From NCBI RefSeq assembly GCF_007671685.1, contig NZ_VCNL01000001.1, positions 682,001 through 746,000 on the forward strand: DNA of 64,000 nt. The letters are read 5' to 3'. This document shows positions 1-8,536 of this stretch, one piece after another. Source of the stretch: Halorubrum salsamenti (lineage in GTDB: Archaea; Halobacteriota; Halobacteria; Halobacteriales; Haloferacaceae). The translations under genes were made by a program, and so were the position numbers. Each line of letters starts with the position of its first letter. Within the stretch, counting starts at the first letter, position 1. A model generated the notes under the pieces. The model was not told where the DNA came from. It did not search any database and saw only the letters and a list, made by a program, of their open reading frames with translations.

Positions 1-1283
1 ACGGGACGGCGTTCGCCTCCGAGTCCGACCTCGAAGAGCACCTCGAACTGCGCGAGGAGGCGTTAGAGCGCGACCACCGGAAGATCGGACAGGAGATGAA
101 CCTCTTCTCGATCCCGACGGTGACCGGCCCCGGCCTCCCGCTGTACCACCCGCCGGGCAAGACCGTGCTCCGCGAGCTGTCGGACTTCGCGAACGAGCTC
201 AACCGCGAGCACGGCTACGAGGAGGTCGAGACGCCCCACGTGTTCCGAACGGAGCTGTGGAAGAAATCCGGCCACTACGAGAACTACAAAGAGGACATGT
301 TCCTCCTCGACGTGAACGACGAGGAGTACGGCCTCAAGCCGATGAACTGCCCGGGTCACGCGACGATATTCGACCAGCAGTCGTGGTCGTACCGCGACCT
401 CCCGCAGCGCTACTTCGAGAACGGGAAGGTGTATCGGAAAGAGCAGCGCGGCGAGCTCTCGGGGCTCTCGCGCGTCTGGTCGTTCACCATCGACGACGGG
501 CACCTGTTCGTCCGGCCGGACCAGATACGTCAGGAGATCGAGTCGGTGATCGAGATGATCTTCGAGGTCGTCGAGACGCTCGATCTGGACGTCGAGGTCG
601 CATTAGCGACCCGCCCCGACAAGTCCGTCGGCGGCGACGAGATCTGGGAGTCCGCCGAGGAGCAGCTCCGCGACGTGCTCGAATCGGGCGGCTACGACTA
701 CGACGTCGAGCCCGGCGACGGCGCCTTCTACGGCCCGAAGATCGACTTCGGCTTCGAGGACGCCCTCGGACGCGTCTGGGACGGTCCGACGGTCCAGCTC
801 GACTTCAACATGCCCGACCGGTTCGATCTCACCTACACGGGCGAGGACAACGAGGACCACCAGCCGGTGATGATCCACCGCGCGCTGTACGGGAGCTACG
901 AGCGCTTCTTCATGGTGCTCATCGAGCACTTCGACGGCGACTTCCCGCTGTGGCTCGCGCCCGAGCAGGTCCGCATCCTCCCCGTCTCCGACGAGACGCT
1001 CGGCTACGCGCACCGCGTGAAAAACGAGCTGGAGGACGCCGGCTTCCGCGTCGAGGTCGAGGACCGCGACTGGACGGTCGGCCGCAAGATCCGCGCCGGC
1101 CACGACGACCGGCTCCCGTACATGGTCATCGTGGGCGAGGACGAGCAGGAGGCGGGCACCGTCTCGGTCCGCGACCGCTTCGAGAATCAGCGCGGCGACG
1201 TCGATATCGACGCGTTCGTCGACCACCTCGTCGCCGAACGCGACGAGAAGCGGACGGAGCCGGACTTCGTCGACGACGAGTGA
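1..1283 (+). CDS. thrS: Threonyl-tRNA synthetase, 3' part (start outside window)
   Basis: Charges tRNA-Thr with threonine in the cytosol. The reading frame is open from base 3, so the N-terminal TGS and editing domains lie upstream of the window. What is visible is the class II catalytic core and the C-terminal anticodon-binding domain. Motif 2 is seen in [21 protein letters not shown] and motif 3 in [18 protein letters not shown]. The HGxx-type anticodon-binding fold begins at [21 protein letters not shown] and includes the terminal VGRKIRAG segment. The acidic tail ends PDFVDDE. The next gene begins about 85 bases later from its own promoter, so no operon is implied. Identity is secure from the motifs; only the 5' end is missing. 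Confidence 0.95.
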   Translation, partial: GTAFASESDLEEHLELREEALERDHRKIGQEMNLFSIPTVTGPGLPLYHPPGKTVLRELSDFANELNREHGYEEVETPHVFRTELWKKSGHYENYKEDMFLLDVNDEEYGLKPMNCPGHATIFDQQSWSYRDLPQRYFENGKVYRKEQRGELSGLSRVWSFTIDDGHLFVRPDQIRQEIESVIEMIFEVVETLDLDVEVALATRPDKSVGGDEIWESAEEQLRDVLESGGYDYDVEPGDGAFYGPKIDFGFEDALGRVWDGPTVQLDFNMPDRFDLTYTGEDNEDHQPVMIHRALYGSYERFFMVLIEHFDGDFPLWLAPEQVRILPVSDETLGYAHRVKNELEDAGFRVEVEDRDWTVGRKIRAGHDDRLPYMVIVGEDEQEAGTVSVRDRFENQRGDVDIDAFVDHLVAERDEKRTEPDFVDDE

Positions 1284-1368
1284 CCGGCGAGACCCGGAGG
1301 GCCGTCGGTCTCCGGCCTGGCTCTCGGGTTCCGTCGTGTTTTTCATGCTGCTCCGGGTAGCTCACTCC

Positions 1369-2535
1369 ATGGGTGACTCATCCGCGCTGACCGAGTCGAA
1401 ACACGACGCACCGGACGTAGGAGAGCTGACACCGCCGGATCGGACGCTAATGGGACCGGGACCGAGCGACGTCCACCCGCGCGTGCTCAAGGCGATGAGC
1501 ACGCCGCTCGTCGGCCACCTCGACCCCTCGTTCGTCGAGATCATGGACGAGGTCCAAGAGCTGTTGCGCTACACGTTCCGAACCGATAACCGGTGGACTA
1601 TCCCGGTGTCGGGGACCGGGTCGGCGTCGATGGAAGCGGCCATCGGCAACCTCGTCGAGCCGGGCGACACAATGTTAGTCCCGACGAACGGCTACTTCGG
1701 CGGGCGGATGAAGTCGATGGCCGAGCGCGCGGGCGGCGATGTCGTCGAGGTCGACGCGCCGTGGGGCGAGCCCCTCGACCCGGTCGACGTGGAGCGCGCG
1801 TTCGACGAGCACCAGCCGGACGTGTTCGGGTTCGTCCACGCGGAGACCTCGACCGGGGTCCTCCAGCCGAACGTCCCCGAGCTGACCGACATCGCGCACG
1901 ACCACGACGCGTTCGTGATCGCCGACACCGTCACGTCGCTTGGCGGCGTCGAGCTGCGCGTCGACGAGTGGGGGATCGACGCCGCCTACTCCGGCCCGCA
2001 GAAGTGCCTCTCGTGTCCGCCCGGCGCGAGCCCGCTCACGCTCAGCGACCGCGCGATGGACAAGGTGCTCGACCGCGACGAACAGCCTCGGTCGTGGTAC
2101 CTCGACCTCTCCCTGCTCGAGGGATACTGGGGCGACGACCGCTCGTACCACCACACCGCGCCGATCACGAACGTGTACGCGATCCGCGAGGCGCTCCGGC
2201 TCGTCGCCGAGGAGGGGATCGAACAGCGGTGGGCGCGCCACCGAGAGGTCGCGGGCGACCTGAAGGCGGGGCTCCAAGAGATGGGCCTCGAGATGAACGC
2301 TCCCGACGAGTACTGGCTCCCGAGCCTGAACGCGGTGCGGGTTCCGGACGGGATCGACGACGGCGCCGTTATCGACTACCTCCTCGAGGAGTACGACCTG
2401 GAGATCGCGTCCGGGCTCGGCGACCTCGAAGGCGACATCTGGCGGATCGGCTGTATGGGCTACTCGGCCCGCCCGAAGAACGTCGAGTACGTCCTCGCGG
2501 CGCTGGAGGACGCGCTGTCCGAGCAAGGGTTCTAA
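1369..2535 (+). CDS. PLP-dependent alanine-glyoxylate / serine-pyruvate aminotransferase family protein
   Basis: Class V aminotransferase that transfers amino groups between alanine or serine and glyoxylate or pyruvate; exact substrate cannot be read from sequence. The PLP Schiff-base lysine is K212 in SGPQKCLSCPPG and the pyridine-nitrogen aspartate is D186 in VIADTVTSLGG. The N-terminal motif LMGPGPSDVHPRVL and SGTGSASMEA are typical of this family, as is the full length of 388 residues. I chose ATG 1369 over the upstream in-frame GTG at 1336 because a TTTTTC promoter-like box lies about 28 bases before 1369, which fits a leaderless transcript. It stands alone between thrS and an IMPDH-like gene on the same strand. 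Confidence 0.88.
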   Translation: MGDSSALTESKHDAPDVGELTPPDRTLMGPGPSDVHPRVLKAMSTPLVGHLDPSFVEIMDEVQELLRYTFRTDNRWTIPVSGTGSASMEAAIGNLVEPGDTMLVPTNGYFGGRMKSMAERAGGDVVEVDAPWGEPLDPVDVERAFDEHQPDVFGFVHAETSTGVLQPNVPELTDIAHDHDAFVIADTVTSLGGVELRVDEWGIDAAYSGPQKCLSCPPGASPLTLSDRAMDKVLDRDEQPRSWYLDLSLLEGYWGDDRSYHHTAPITNVYAIREALRLVAEEGIEQRWARHREVAGDLKAGLQEMGLEMNAPDEYWLPSLNAVRVPDGIDDGAVIDYLLEEYDLEIASGLGDLEGDIWRIGCMGYSARPKNVEYVLAALEDALSEQGF

Positions 2536-2623
2536 CCGCCGGGAAAGCGGCGGACCGTCCCGATCGATCGTCGATCGACCGCCGAGAGATTTATCAGTGA
2601 GTATCTCTCCCCTCGGTAGGGGT

Positions 2624-3733
2624 ATGAACGATCTACGAACCGGGCTGAGCTACGGGGACGTGCTGCTCGTCCCGCAGCGGTCGTCAGTCGACAGCCGGAG
2701 CGACGTGGACCTCTCGACGCGACTCACGCCGGGCGTCGAACTGGAGACTCCACTCGTCTCGGCCGCGATGGACACCGTCACGGAGGCGGAGCTAGCGATC
2801 GAGCTCTCCCGCGCCGGCGGGATCGGCGTCCTCCACCGCTTTCTCACCGTCGACGAGCAGGCGACGCAGGTCGAGGAAGCGGCCGCGGCCGGCGAGCGGG
2901 TCGCCGCCGCGGTGGGCGTCAACGAGGACTACGTTGCCCGGAGCGCCGCCCTCGTCGCGGCCGACGTGGACGCCCTCGTCGTCGACGTCGCGCACGGGCA
3001 CCTCGAACGAACGATCACGGCTGTCGAGGAGATCTCCGACGAGTTCCCGGAGACGGATCTGGTCGCCGGTAACGTCGCCACGCCCGCGGGCGTCGAGGAC
3101 CTCGCGGCCGCCGGCGCCGACTGCGTGAAGGTCGGTATCGGACCGGGATCGCACTGTACCACGCGGAAAGTCGCCGGGGCCGGCGTGCCGCAGCTGACCG
3201 CGGTCGACGACTGCGCGACCGCGGCCGAGGACCTCGACGCGACGATCTGCGCCGACGGCGGGATCCGCACCTCCGGCGACGCGGTGAAGGCGCTGATGGC
3301 GGGCGCCGACACCGTGATGCTCGGCAGCCTCTTCGCCGGCACGGAGGAGGCGCCGGGCGCGGTCGTCGAGGTCGACGGGACGCGCTACAAGCGGTCGCGC
3401 GGGATGGCGACGACCGCCGCCGCCGAGGACCGCGACGACAAGGGATCGGACGTGGGAGCCGACGAGGGCGTCGAGGCGCTGACGCCGTACAAGGGGCCGG
3501 TCGCGACGGTCGCCGAGGAGTTCTGTCAGGGGATCCGCTCGGGACTTTCGTACTGCGGCGGACACACGCTCGAGCGCGCCCGCGACCGGGCCGAGTTCAT
3601 CCGCGTCGCGCCCGGCGCGAAGGAACGCGAGGGGTTCCACACCGACGACGACTGGGAGGGGATCAGCGTGGACAGCGAGACGAAGCGGGTCGTCGAGTCG
3701 GCCGGCGGGTCGTCGATCGAAGGCGGCGACTGA
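2624..3733 (+). CDS. IMP dehydrogenase / GMP reductase family protein lacking CBS domains
   Basis: TIM-barrel enzyme of the IMPDH/GMPR family acting in purine nucleotide interconversion. The N-terminus ([15 protein letters not shown]) and [14 protein letters not shown] match the family. The catalytic cysteine is C178 in [11 protein letters not shown], and the phosphate-binding [16 protein letters not shown] and [14 protein letters not shown] segments are present. It has about 369 residues, and the CBS module that canonical IMPDH carries between barrel strands is absent. A full IMPDH with CBS domains is encoded at 27837-29324, so this is a second, divergent copy. It is often named GMP reductase in haloarchaea, but the flap and active-site loop ([15 protein letters not shown]) are unlike either textbook enzyme, so the reaction is uncertain. 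ATG 2624 follows a TTTATC box at 2590 by about 29 bases. Confidence 0.82.
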   Translation: MNDLRTGLSYGDVLLVPQRSSVDSRSDVDLSTRLTPGVELETPLVSAAMDTVTEAELAIELSRAGGIGVLHRFLTVDEQATQVEEAAAAGERVAAAVGVNEDYVARSAALVAADVDALVVDVAHGHLERTITAVEEISDEFPETDLVAGNVATPAGVEDLAAAGADCVKVGIGPGSHCTTRKVAGAGVPQLTAVDDCATAAEDLDATICADGGIRTSGDAVKALMAGADTVMLGSLFAGTEEAPGAVVEVDGTRYKRSRGMATTAAAEDRDDKGSDVGADEGVEALTPYKGPVATVAEEFCQGIRSGLSYCGGHTLERARDRAEFIRVAPGAKEREGFHTDDDWEGISVDSETKRVVESAGGSSIEGGD

Positions 3734-3841
3734 GCGGCGGCCGACGACCGGCCAACCAGCCGACGAGCGCACGACTGCGGCCGTGCGACTGCGAGGCGAT
3801 CCCACGAACCGTTTTTCAGGCCGGGCCGACAGGCTCGGCTC

Positions 3842-4561
3842 ATGATCGACGCCTTCGGACGCGCGATCCGCGATCACCACCGCGGCGATCGGACCGAACC
3901 CCTCCGACAGGGCGACGGGGAAGCGACGCGCGAACACCCGATCGAGGCGTTCTACTTCGACGCGTTCGACCCGGGGAGCGATGCGGGATCGTGGCTGGCG
4001 TCGCGGCTGGCGGGGTCGCTCGTCGACCTCGGCGCCGGCGCTGGGCGCCACGCCCTGTGGTTTCAAGACCGGTTCGAGACTGTCGCGGTCGAGACCAGTC
4101 CGGCGCTCGTCGAGACGATGCGCGATCGCGGCGTCGCGGACGCTCGCGAGGGCGACATGTTCGCTCTCCGCGACGCGTTCGAGCGGGACCGGTTCGCATC
4201 GGCGCTCGCGATCGGCACGCAGATCGGACTGGCGGGTTCGATGCGCGGGCTCTCGTCGTTCCTCGGCGATCTGGCGTTCGTGACGACCTCCGATGCGACC
4301 GCCGTGATCGACTGTTACGACCCGGACCACTCCGGGGCCGCGGACCTCCTCGGGTACCGCGAGGACCCGACGCCGGGGCTCGCGCACCGCGTCATGTGGT
4401 TTGCGTACGACGGGGAGACGGATCCGACCCTCCACTTCAGGCTGTTCTCACCGGATCGGCTCCGCGAGGCGGCCCTCGGGACGGGATGGGAGGTCGCGGC
4501 GATCGATCGCGAGGGAACCGGGGACGGCCCACACTACCGGGCCGCACTCAGGAAGCGGTAG
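3842..4561 (+). CDS. Class I SAM-dependent methyltransferase
   Basis: 239-residue soluble methyltransferase. The SAM-binding motif I is SLVDLGAGAGRHALWF at about residues 59-74, followed by an acidic residue in VAVETSPALVETM (strand 2) and REGDMFAL (motif near residue 105). The substrate is not recognisable; the C-terminal half is typical of haloarchaeal orphan methyltransferases. The gene has its own promoter: GTTTTTCAGG about 30 bases upstream of ATG 3842. It converges with the MFS gene on the opposite strand, leaving 33 bases between the two stops. Confidence 0.8.
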   Translation: MIDAFGRAIRDHHRGDRTEPLRQGDGEATREHPIEAFYFDAFDPGSDAGSWLASRLAGSLVDLGAGAGRHALWFQDRFETVAVETSPALVETMRDRGVADAREGDMFALRDAFERDRFASALAIGTQIGLAGSMRGLSSFLGDLAFVTTSDATAVIDCYDPDHSGAADLLGYREDPTPGLAHRVMWFAYDGETDPTLHFRLFSPDRLREAALGTGWEVAAIDREGTGDGPHYRAALRKR

Positions 4562-4594
4562 GCCTCGCGTCTCCCGGTTCCGAGAGCCGTGTTC

Positions 4595-5893
4595 CTACCA
4601 CGCCGTCAGCGCCGCTCGGCCGTGGTCGTGCGCGAGCACCGCGAGGAATGCGAGGACTCCGGTGATCGCGAACGCGCCGCCGACGTAGAAGACGGACGCC
4701 ATGCTCACCTCGACCATCAGCCAGCCTGCGATCAGCGGTCCCGCCACCGAGCCCGGCCGCCAGACCAGTTCGCGGATGCCGAAGCTGGACGCGACGCCGC
4801 CGTCGTCGGTGCCCTCGTCCGCGAACAGCGCCATGCTCGCCGGCTCGCGGAAGGAGTCGGCGACGCCGAGAAGTCCCGAGAAGGCGACGAGCGGCAGGTA
4901 CGCGGGCGGCAACTCCCCGAGAACCGGGACCGTCACGTCGGTGCCGAGGAGCGCGCCGGCGGCCGGCGCGAAGGGGATCAGGACCGCGATCACCCCGTAG
5001 GCCCCTCCGCCGGCGAAGACGAACAACGAGCGACCGTATCCGTCCGAGAGGCGGCCGGTGAACAGCTGCCCGACCATGTTGGTCGCCTTCTCGGCGGTGA
5101 CCGTCACCGCGACCGCGGTCGCGCCGACCGCGAGTCCGCCCGCAGCCAGTTCCGTGCCCGCGTAGATCGGGATCCACGTCCGCACCGTCGTCACCGCGAA
5201 GGCGTACTGCGCGCGGAACGTCGAGATCGTGAGGATCTTCCGGTTGACCGCGAGGTCGGTGAACGGGAACCCCTCGACACGGGTCGGATCCGGATCGAGG
5301 ACGCCCCACGTGATCAGCCACGCGACCACCATCAGCGCCGTGATGATGGCGAACACCGGCCCGAATCCGACCGCATCGTACACCGCGCCCGCGCCGAGCG
5401 ACCCGACGATGGAGGCGGCGAAGGCGGCGGCGTTCGCTTTTCCGATCCTGTCCGCACGCGTGCCCACGTCGGCGATCTGCCCGACCAGCGAGAGCGTCAT
5501 CAGCCCTGCGCCGGTGACGACGAACCCCTGTAGCGCCCTGACGAGGATAAACGAGCCCGAGGAGTCGACCAGCGGGAACAGGGTGTACACGCCCGCACCG
5601 GTCCCGAGGACGGCGAGGAGTACGAGCCGCTTGTCGAGTCGATCGCCGGCCCACGCCAGGGGGATCACGGCGACGGTCTGCGCGAGGGTGAACCCCGTGG
5701 TGTACATCCCGATGATGAATCCGGCCGAGATGGTGACGCCGAGCACGGTCGCCGACTGGGGGTCCAACGTGTTGATATACGTCGGTAGCAGGGTCAGCAG
5801 GGTGATGAACCCGAACCCCTCGGCGAACCGAGTGAGATAGAGCGCCCAGAACTGCGATCGCTTCGGCCCGTTGCTCGCGCCCGCGTTGCTCAC
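4595..5893 (-). CDS. MFS transporter
   Basis: Major facilitator superfamily permease, 432 residues, with about 12 hydrophobic helices. The loop 2-3 signature region reads GDRLDKRLVLLAVLGTGAGVYTLFP, and the second half repeats it as GRLSDGYGRSLFVFAGGGAYGV. A cytoplasmic N-terminus (MSNAGASNGPKRSQFW) precedes the first helix. The sequence SFGIRELVWRPGSVAGPLIAGWL is characteristic of drug or sugar efflux-type MFS proteins, but the substrate cannot be assigned. The gene is transcribed divergently from a small zinc-ribbon gene at 5984 with a 90-base shared promoter region. Confidence 0.85.
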   Translation of the reverse strand: MSNAGASNGPKRSQFWALYLTRFAEGFGFITLLTLLPTYINTLDPQSATVLGVTISAGFIIGMYTTGFTLAQTVAVIPLAWAGDRLDKRLVLLAVLGTGAGVYTLFPLVDSSGSFILVRALQGFVVTGAGLMTLSLVGQIADVGTRADRIGKANAAAFAASIVGSLGAGAVYDAVGFGPVFAIITALMVVAWLITWGVLDPDPTRVEGFPFTDLAVNRKILTISTFRAQYAFAVTTVRTWIPIYAGTELAAGGLAVGATAVAVTVTAEKATNMVGQLFTGRLSDGYGRSLFVFAGGGAYGVIAVLIPFAPAAGALLGTDVTVPVLGELPPAYLPLVAFSGLLGVADSFREPASMALFADEGTDDGGVASSFGIRELVWRPGSVAGPLIAGWLMVEVSMASVFYVGGAFAITGVLAFLAVLAHDHGRAALTAW

Positions 5894-5983
5894 ACCGGAA
5901 CGGCGCGTACCCGTTCAAAAGCGGTTTCGGTTCGAAGCGCTTTCTGAGGCGAGTGGTGTGGGACGGAGGCCGCCGTCGGACTT

Positions 5984-6124
5984 ATGAGGCATCCGTGCGG
6001 ACACGCGGGCATGGGCGATCCCGCCTGCGATCGACGGTTCTGTCCGGAGTGCGACCTCGCCGTCTCGTGTGCCGACGAGGTCTGTCCGGAGTGCGGTGCG
6101 CGGATCGAAGGCGTCGAGGGGTGA
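5984..6124 (+). CDS. Small zinc-ribbon protein, 46 aa
   Basis: Short gene beginning ATGAGGCATCCG and ending TGA at 6122-6124. The protein begins MRHPCGHAGMGD and contains C15, C20 and C23 (FCPEC), C29, C34 and C37 (VCPEC), so there are two CPEC knuckles plus C5 and H7. It is probably a zinc-binding mini-protein of the kind abundant in haloarchaea. Codon use, with a GC-rich third position, agrees with its neighbours. It shares a short intergenic region with the divergent MFS gene. Function is unknown; similar micro-proteins in Haloferax affect growth and stress behaviour, but no specific link can be made here. Confidence 0.6.
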   Translation: MRHPCGHAGMGDPACDRRFCPECDLAVSCADEVCPECGARIEGVEG

Positions 6125-6254
6125 GGTCTCGGACAGTCGCCGCCCTCCTCTCTTCCCCGCCAACTCTCGTCGATTTCAGTCTCTCCGGTCCCGTCCGCTC
6201 CTCTCCGATAGCCCCTGACTCTCACGGACCCGTCTCGGACAGCGTGTCGTGGAA

Positions 6255-6354
6255 CATGCAGAATCATCATCAAATAATATCTAAATCACATGGGATCCGT
6301 ACAGTCTCCGATAAATGAAAGTTGGCAAACACTTTTTGATAGTGGGACAGTGTT
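6255..6354 (+). promoter_or_regulatory. AT-rich promoter region of the surface-protein gene
   Basis: This stretch is strikingly AT-rich in a GC-rich chromosome (for example AAATAATATCTAAATCAC). A TATA-like box CACTTTTTGATAG at about 6329-6342 lies 23-30 bases before the candidate starts at 6355 and 6364. No Shine-Dalgarno sequence is present. The remainder of the gap (6125-6254) shows no gene. Confidence 0.5.
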
Positions 6355-7890
6355 ATGATACGCATGGAAGTTTCAACAAGAAAACTTATCGCAGTCGTAC
6401 TAGCTGCGGTGATGATGAGCTCCGTCGTGGGGATGGTCGGAGCCCAAGAGCTGCGGCCACAGGTCGAGTCATCGACGAACACCAGCGCCACAGTAGCGTT
6501 TTCCGATCAGATGACCGACGGTACGTCGGTAACCGTCGACTCGGTGAACACGTCCGACGGCGGATTCGTGGTGATCCACAACGACAGTCTGCTCGACGGG
6601 GACGCCACGGGGAGCGTGATCGGCGTCTCGGAATACCTCGAACCGGGAGAAAACGAGAACGTAACGGTCACGCTGTTCGACGGCGTTCCGGGAGCGACGT
6701 TCGATCGAACGGAGCTGACCGAAGACGAGACGCTGATCGCGATGCCGCATCGCGACACGAACGCGACCGAGAGCTACGACTTCGTCGCGAGCAACGGGTC
6801 GGCGGACGGGCCGTACGTCGACAACGGCACGGCGATCACTGACTCGGCGAACGTCACCCTCGAAACCGCCGAGACCACCGGCGAATCGTTCGACGTGTCT
6901 GGCCTGAGTGCCTCCGAAGTCACCGAACGGGGCGACACGCTGAACGTCGGCGCGACGATCGAGAACCCCAACGACGTGGCGGACACACAGACCGTGGAGT
7001 ACCGGTTCGACGGTAACGTGACGGCCCGCGAGGAGGTCAGCCTCGACGCCGGCGAGTCGACGAACTTCACGACGTCGGTCAACACGTCGGAGGTCGCTTC
7101 CGACGCGTACATCCACGGCGTGTACACGCGCGAAGAAGGGGAACCGGCCCAGATCCGGATCGTCGACGAGATCGCCTCGTTCAGGGTCACGGGGCTCACC
7201 GCACCCGAATCCGTGAACGTGGAAGACACCGTCGCGGTGAACGCAACGGTCTCGAACCCCAACGACTTCGCCATCGAACAGCCGGTCGAGTTCCGGTTTG
7301 ACGGCGATCTCGTCGAGACCCGGACCGTCGACCTCGACGGCGAGAGCTCGACGGACGTTCAGTTCGAAGTCCGGGCCGCGGGTCCGCCGGGCGCGTATAT
7401 CCACAGCATCTTCACGAACGATTTCGGACAGGACGCGATCATCGTCGTCGAAACGCCGAGCGAAGGGCCCCCGGCTGACGGCGACGACGGCGACGAGGGT
7501 ATGGACGGTGACGACGGCGACGAGGGTATGGACGGTGACGATGGCGCCGACGATACGGACGGTGACGATGGCGAAGACGGAACAGACGGCGAAGACGGAA
7601 CAGATGGTGACGATGGCGAAGACGGCACGGACGGCGAAGACGGTACGGACGGTGACGATGGCGCCGACGATACGGACGGAGAGGATAGTGAAGACGGTAC
7701 GGACGGTGACGATGGCGAAGACGGTGAAGACGGAGAGGACGGCGAAGACGGTACGGACGGTGACGATGGCGAAGACGGTGAAGACGGAGAGGACAGCGAA
7801 GACGGTACCGACGATGAAGACGGCGAAGACGAGAACTCCAGCGGCGAGGACAGCGACGAAGAACAGGCGGACACCCCAGAGGACGCCTGA
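6355..7890 (+). CDS. Secreted surface protein with DUF7282-like domain, two CARDB-like repeats and an acidic repeat tail
   Basis: 511-residue exported protein. A Sec-type signal peptide spans residues 1-30 (RKLIAVVLAAVMMSSVVGMVGAQ). Residues about 45-165 resemble the DUF7282 fold common in haloarchaeal surface proteins. Two homologous beta-rich modules of the CARDB/NEW3 type follow: one starts FDVSGLSASEVTERGD and contains GATIENPND; the other starts FRVTGLTAPESVNVED and contains NATVSNPND. Many N-x-S/T sequons suggest N-glycosylation. From about residue 373 to the end the chain is a D/G/E/T low-complexity repeat (units such as DGDDGEDGTDGE) with no membrane anchor or PGF-CTERM. ATG 6364 is an alternative start. 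Function unknown; adhesion or cation binding would be guesses. Confidence 0.78.
   Translation: MIRMEVSTRKLIAVVLAAVMMSSVVGMVGAQELRPQVESSTNTSATVAFSDQMTDGTSVTVDSVNTSDGGFVVIHNDSLLDGDATGSVIGVSEYLEPGENENVTVTLFDGVPGATFDRTELTEDETLIAMPHRDTNATESYDFVASNGSADGPYVDNGTAITDSANVTLETAETTGESFDVSGLSASEVTERGDTLNVGATIENPNDVADTQTVEYRFDGNVTAREEVSLDAGESTNFTTSVNTSEVASDAYIHGVYTREEGEPAQIRIVDEIASFRVTGLTAPESVNVEDTVAVNATVSNPNDFAIEQPVEFRFDGDLVETRTVDLDGESSTDVQFEVRAAGPPGAYIHSIFTNDFGQDAIIVVETPSEGPPADGDDGDEGMDGDDGDEGMDGDDGADDTDGDDGEDGTDGEDGTDGDDGEDGTDGEDGTDGDDGADDTDGEDSEDGTDGDDGEDGEDGEDGEDGTDGDDGEDGEDGEDSEDGTDDEDGEDENSSGEDSDEEQADTPEDA
7477..7884 (+). repeat. In-frame acidic tandem repeat region of the surface protein
   Basis: The DNA consists of many short units of the kind GACGGTGACGATGGCGAAGA, each a multiple of three bases, encoding about 136 residues rich in Asp, Gly, Glu and Thr. 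The units differ at synonymous positions, so the array is not freshly amplified. The region is prone to length change between strains. Confidence 0.75.
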
Positions 7891-8174
7891 GTAACTCGCT
7901 TTTCTCGAGTTCCATATTTCGGCCTGCCGTCGCAGACATGGGGCATTCCGGTCGTCGGTAGCAACGACGACCTGTCGTGATCGGACTGAGCTGTGTCACG
8001 ATCGGCGGCACCCATCACTGATGCTGTAGTGGGCGTCAACTATGACTTAGATGCCAGACGGCTTCGGGGCACGTTCAGTTACCGAACGAACTCGCTCGGA
8101 GATTCGAGCCGATTTAGAGGCGGTAGACTCGCCATCATGCGATCTACGCGACTCGGAATCGTTCGGTGAAAAAG

Positions 8175-8248
8175 CGGGCCGGGCGCGATTTGAACACGCG
8201 ACCGACGGATTAAGAGTCCGTCGCTCTCCCTAACTGAGCTACCGGCCC
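8175..8248 (-). tRNA. tRNA-Lys (anticodon CTT)
   Basis: On the minus strand the RNA begins GGGCCGGTAGCTCAG and ends in CCGGCCC plus discriminator G. The acceptor stem is GGGCCGG/CCGGCCC. The D arm is TAGCTCAGTTAGGGAGAGC, the anticodon stem-loop is ACGGA-CTCTTAA-TCCGT with anticodon CTT, and the T arm is GCGTG-TTCAAAT-CGCGC. No intron and no encoded CCA. A GTCTTTTACG box at about 8270-8282 is the probable promoter. The flanking gaps (7891-8174 and 8249-8536) hold no other gene that I can support. Confidence 0.95.
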
Positions 8249-8536
8249 TCACTGACTCGTACCCGTGTCGACGTAAAAGACCTTTTCATTCGACGGCGAG
8301 CGGAGTGTGTCGATCGGCAGAAAGTAGACGGATGGAAACGGCATTCACGACGCTCTCGACGGTCGCGACGACGCCAAGTCGTTCGACGGGCGGACTGACC
8401 CGGGCGCCGCGCTACTCGTGATCGACCTCGTCCGCAACCGCCGGCGGGCGGGAGGGCTCCCCGACGACGGCCACGCAGGGGCCTCGTCACGCCGAGAGCG
8501 CACTCGTTAAGTGTCGTCCCGCGGAAATCACAGGCA

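Noticed and set aside
1336-1368. Upstream GTG start for the aminotransferase
   Set aside because: It lies within or before the TTTTTC promoter-like box; ATG 1369 fits a leaderless transcript.
3166-4435. Long minus-strand frames opposite coding genes (such as 2792-4435 and 8528-10267)
   Set aside because: Mirror frames produced by GC-rich third positions; their products are Arg/Pro/Gly-rich with no recognisable domain.
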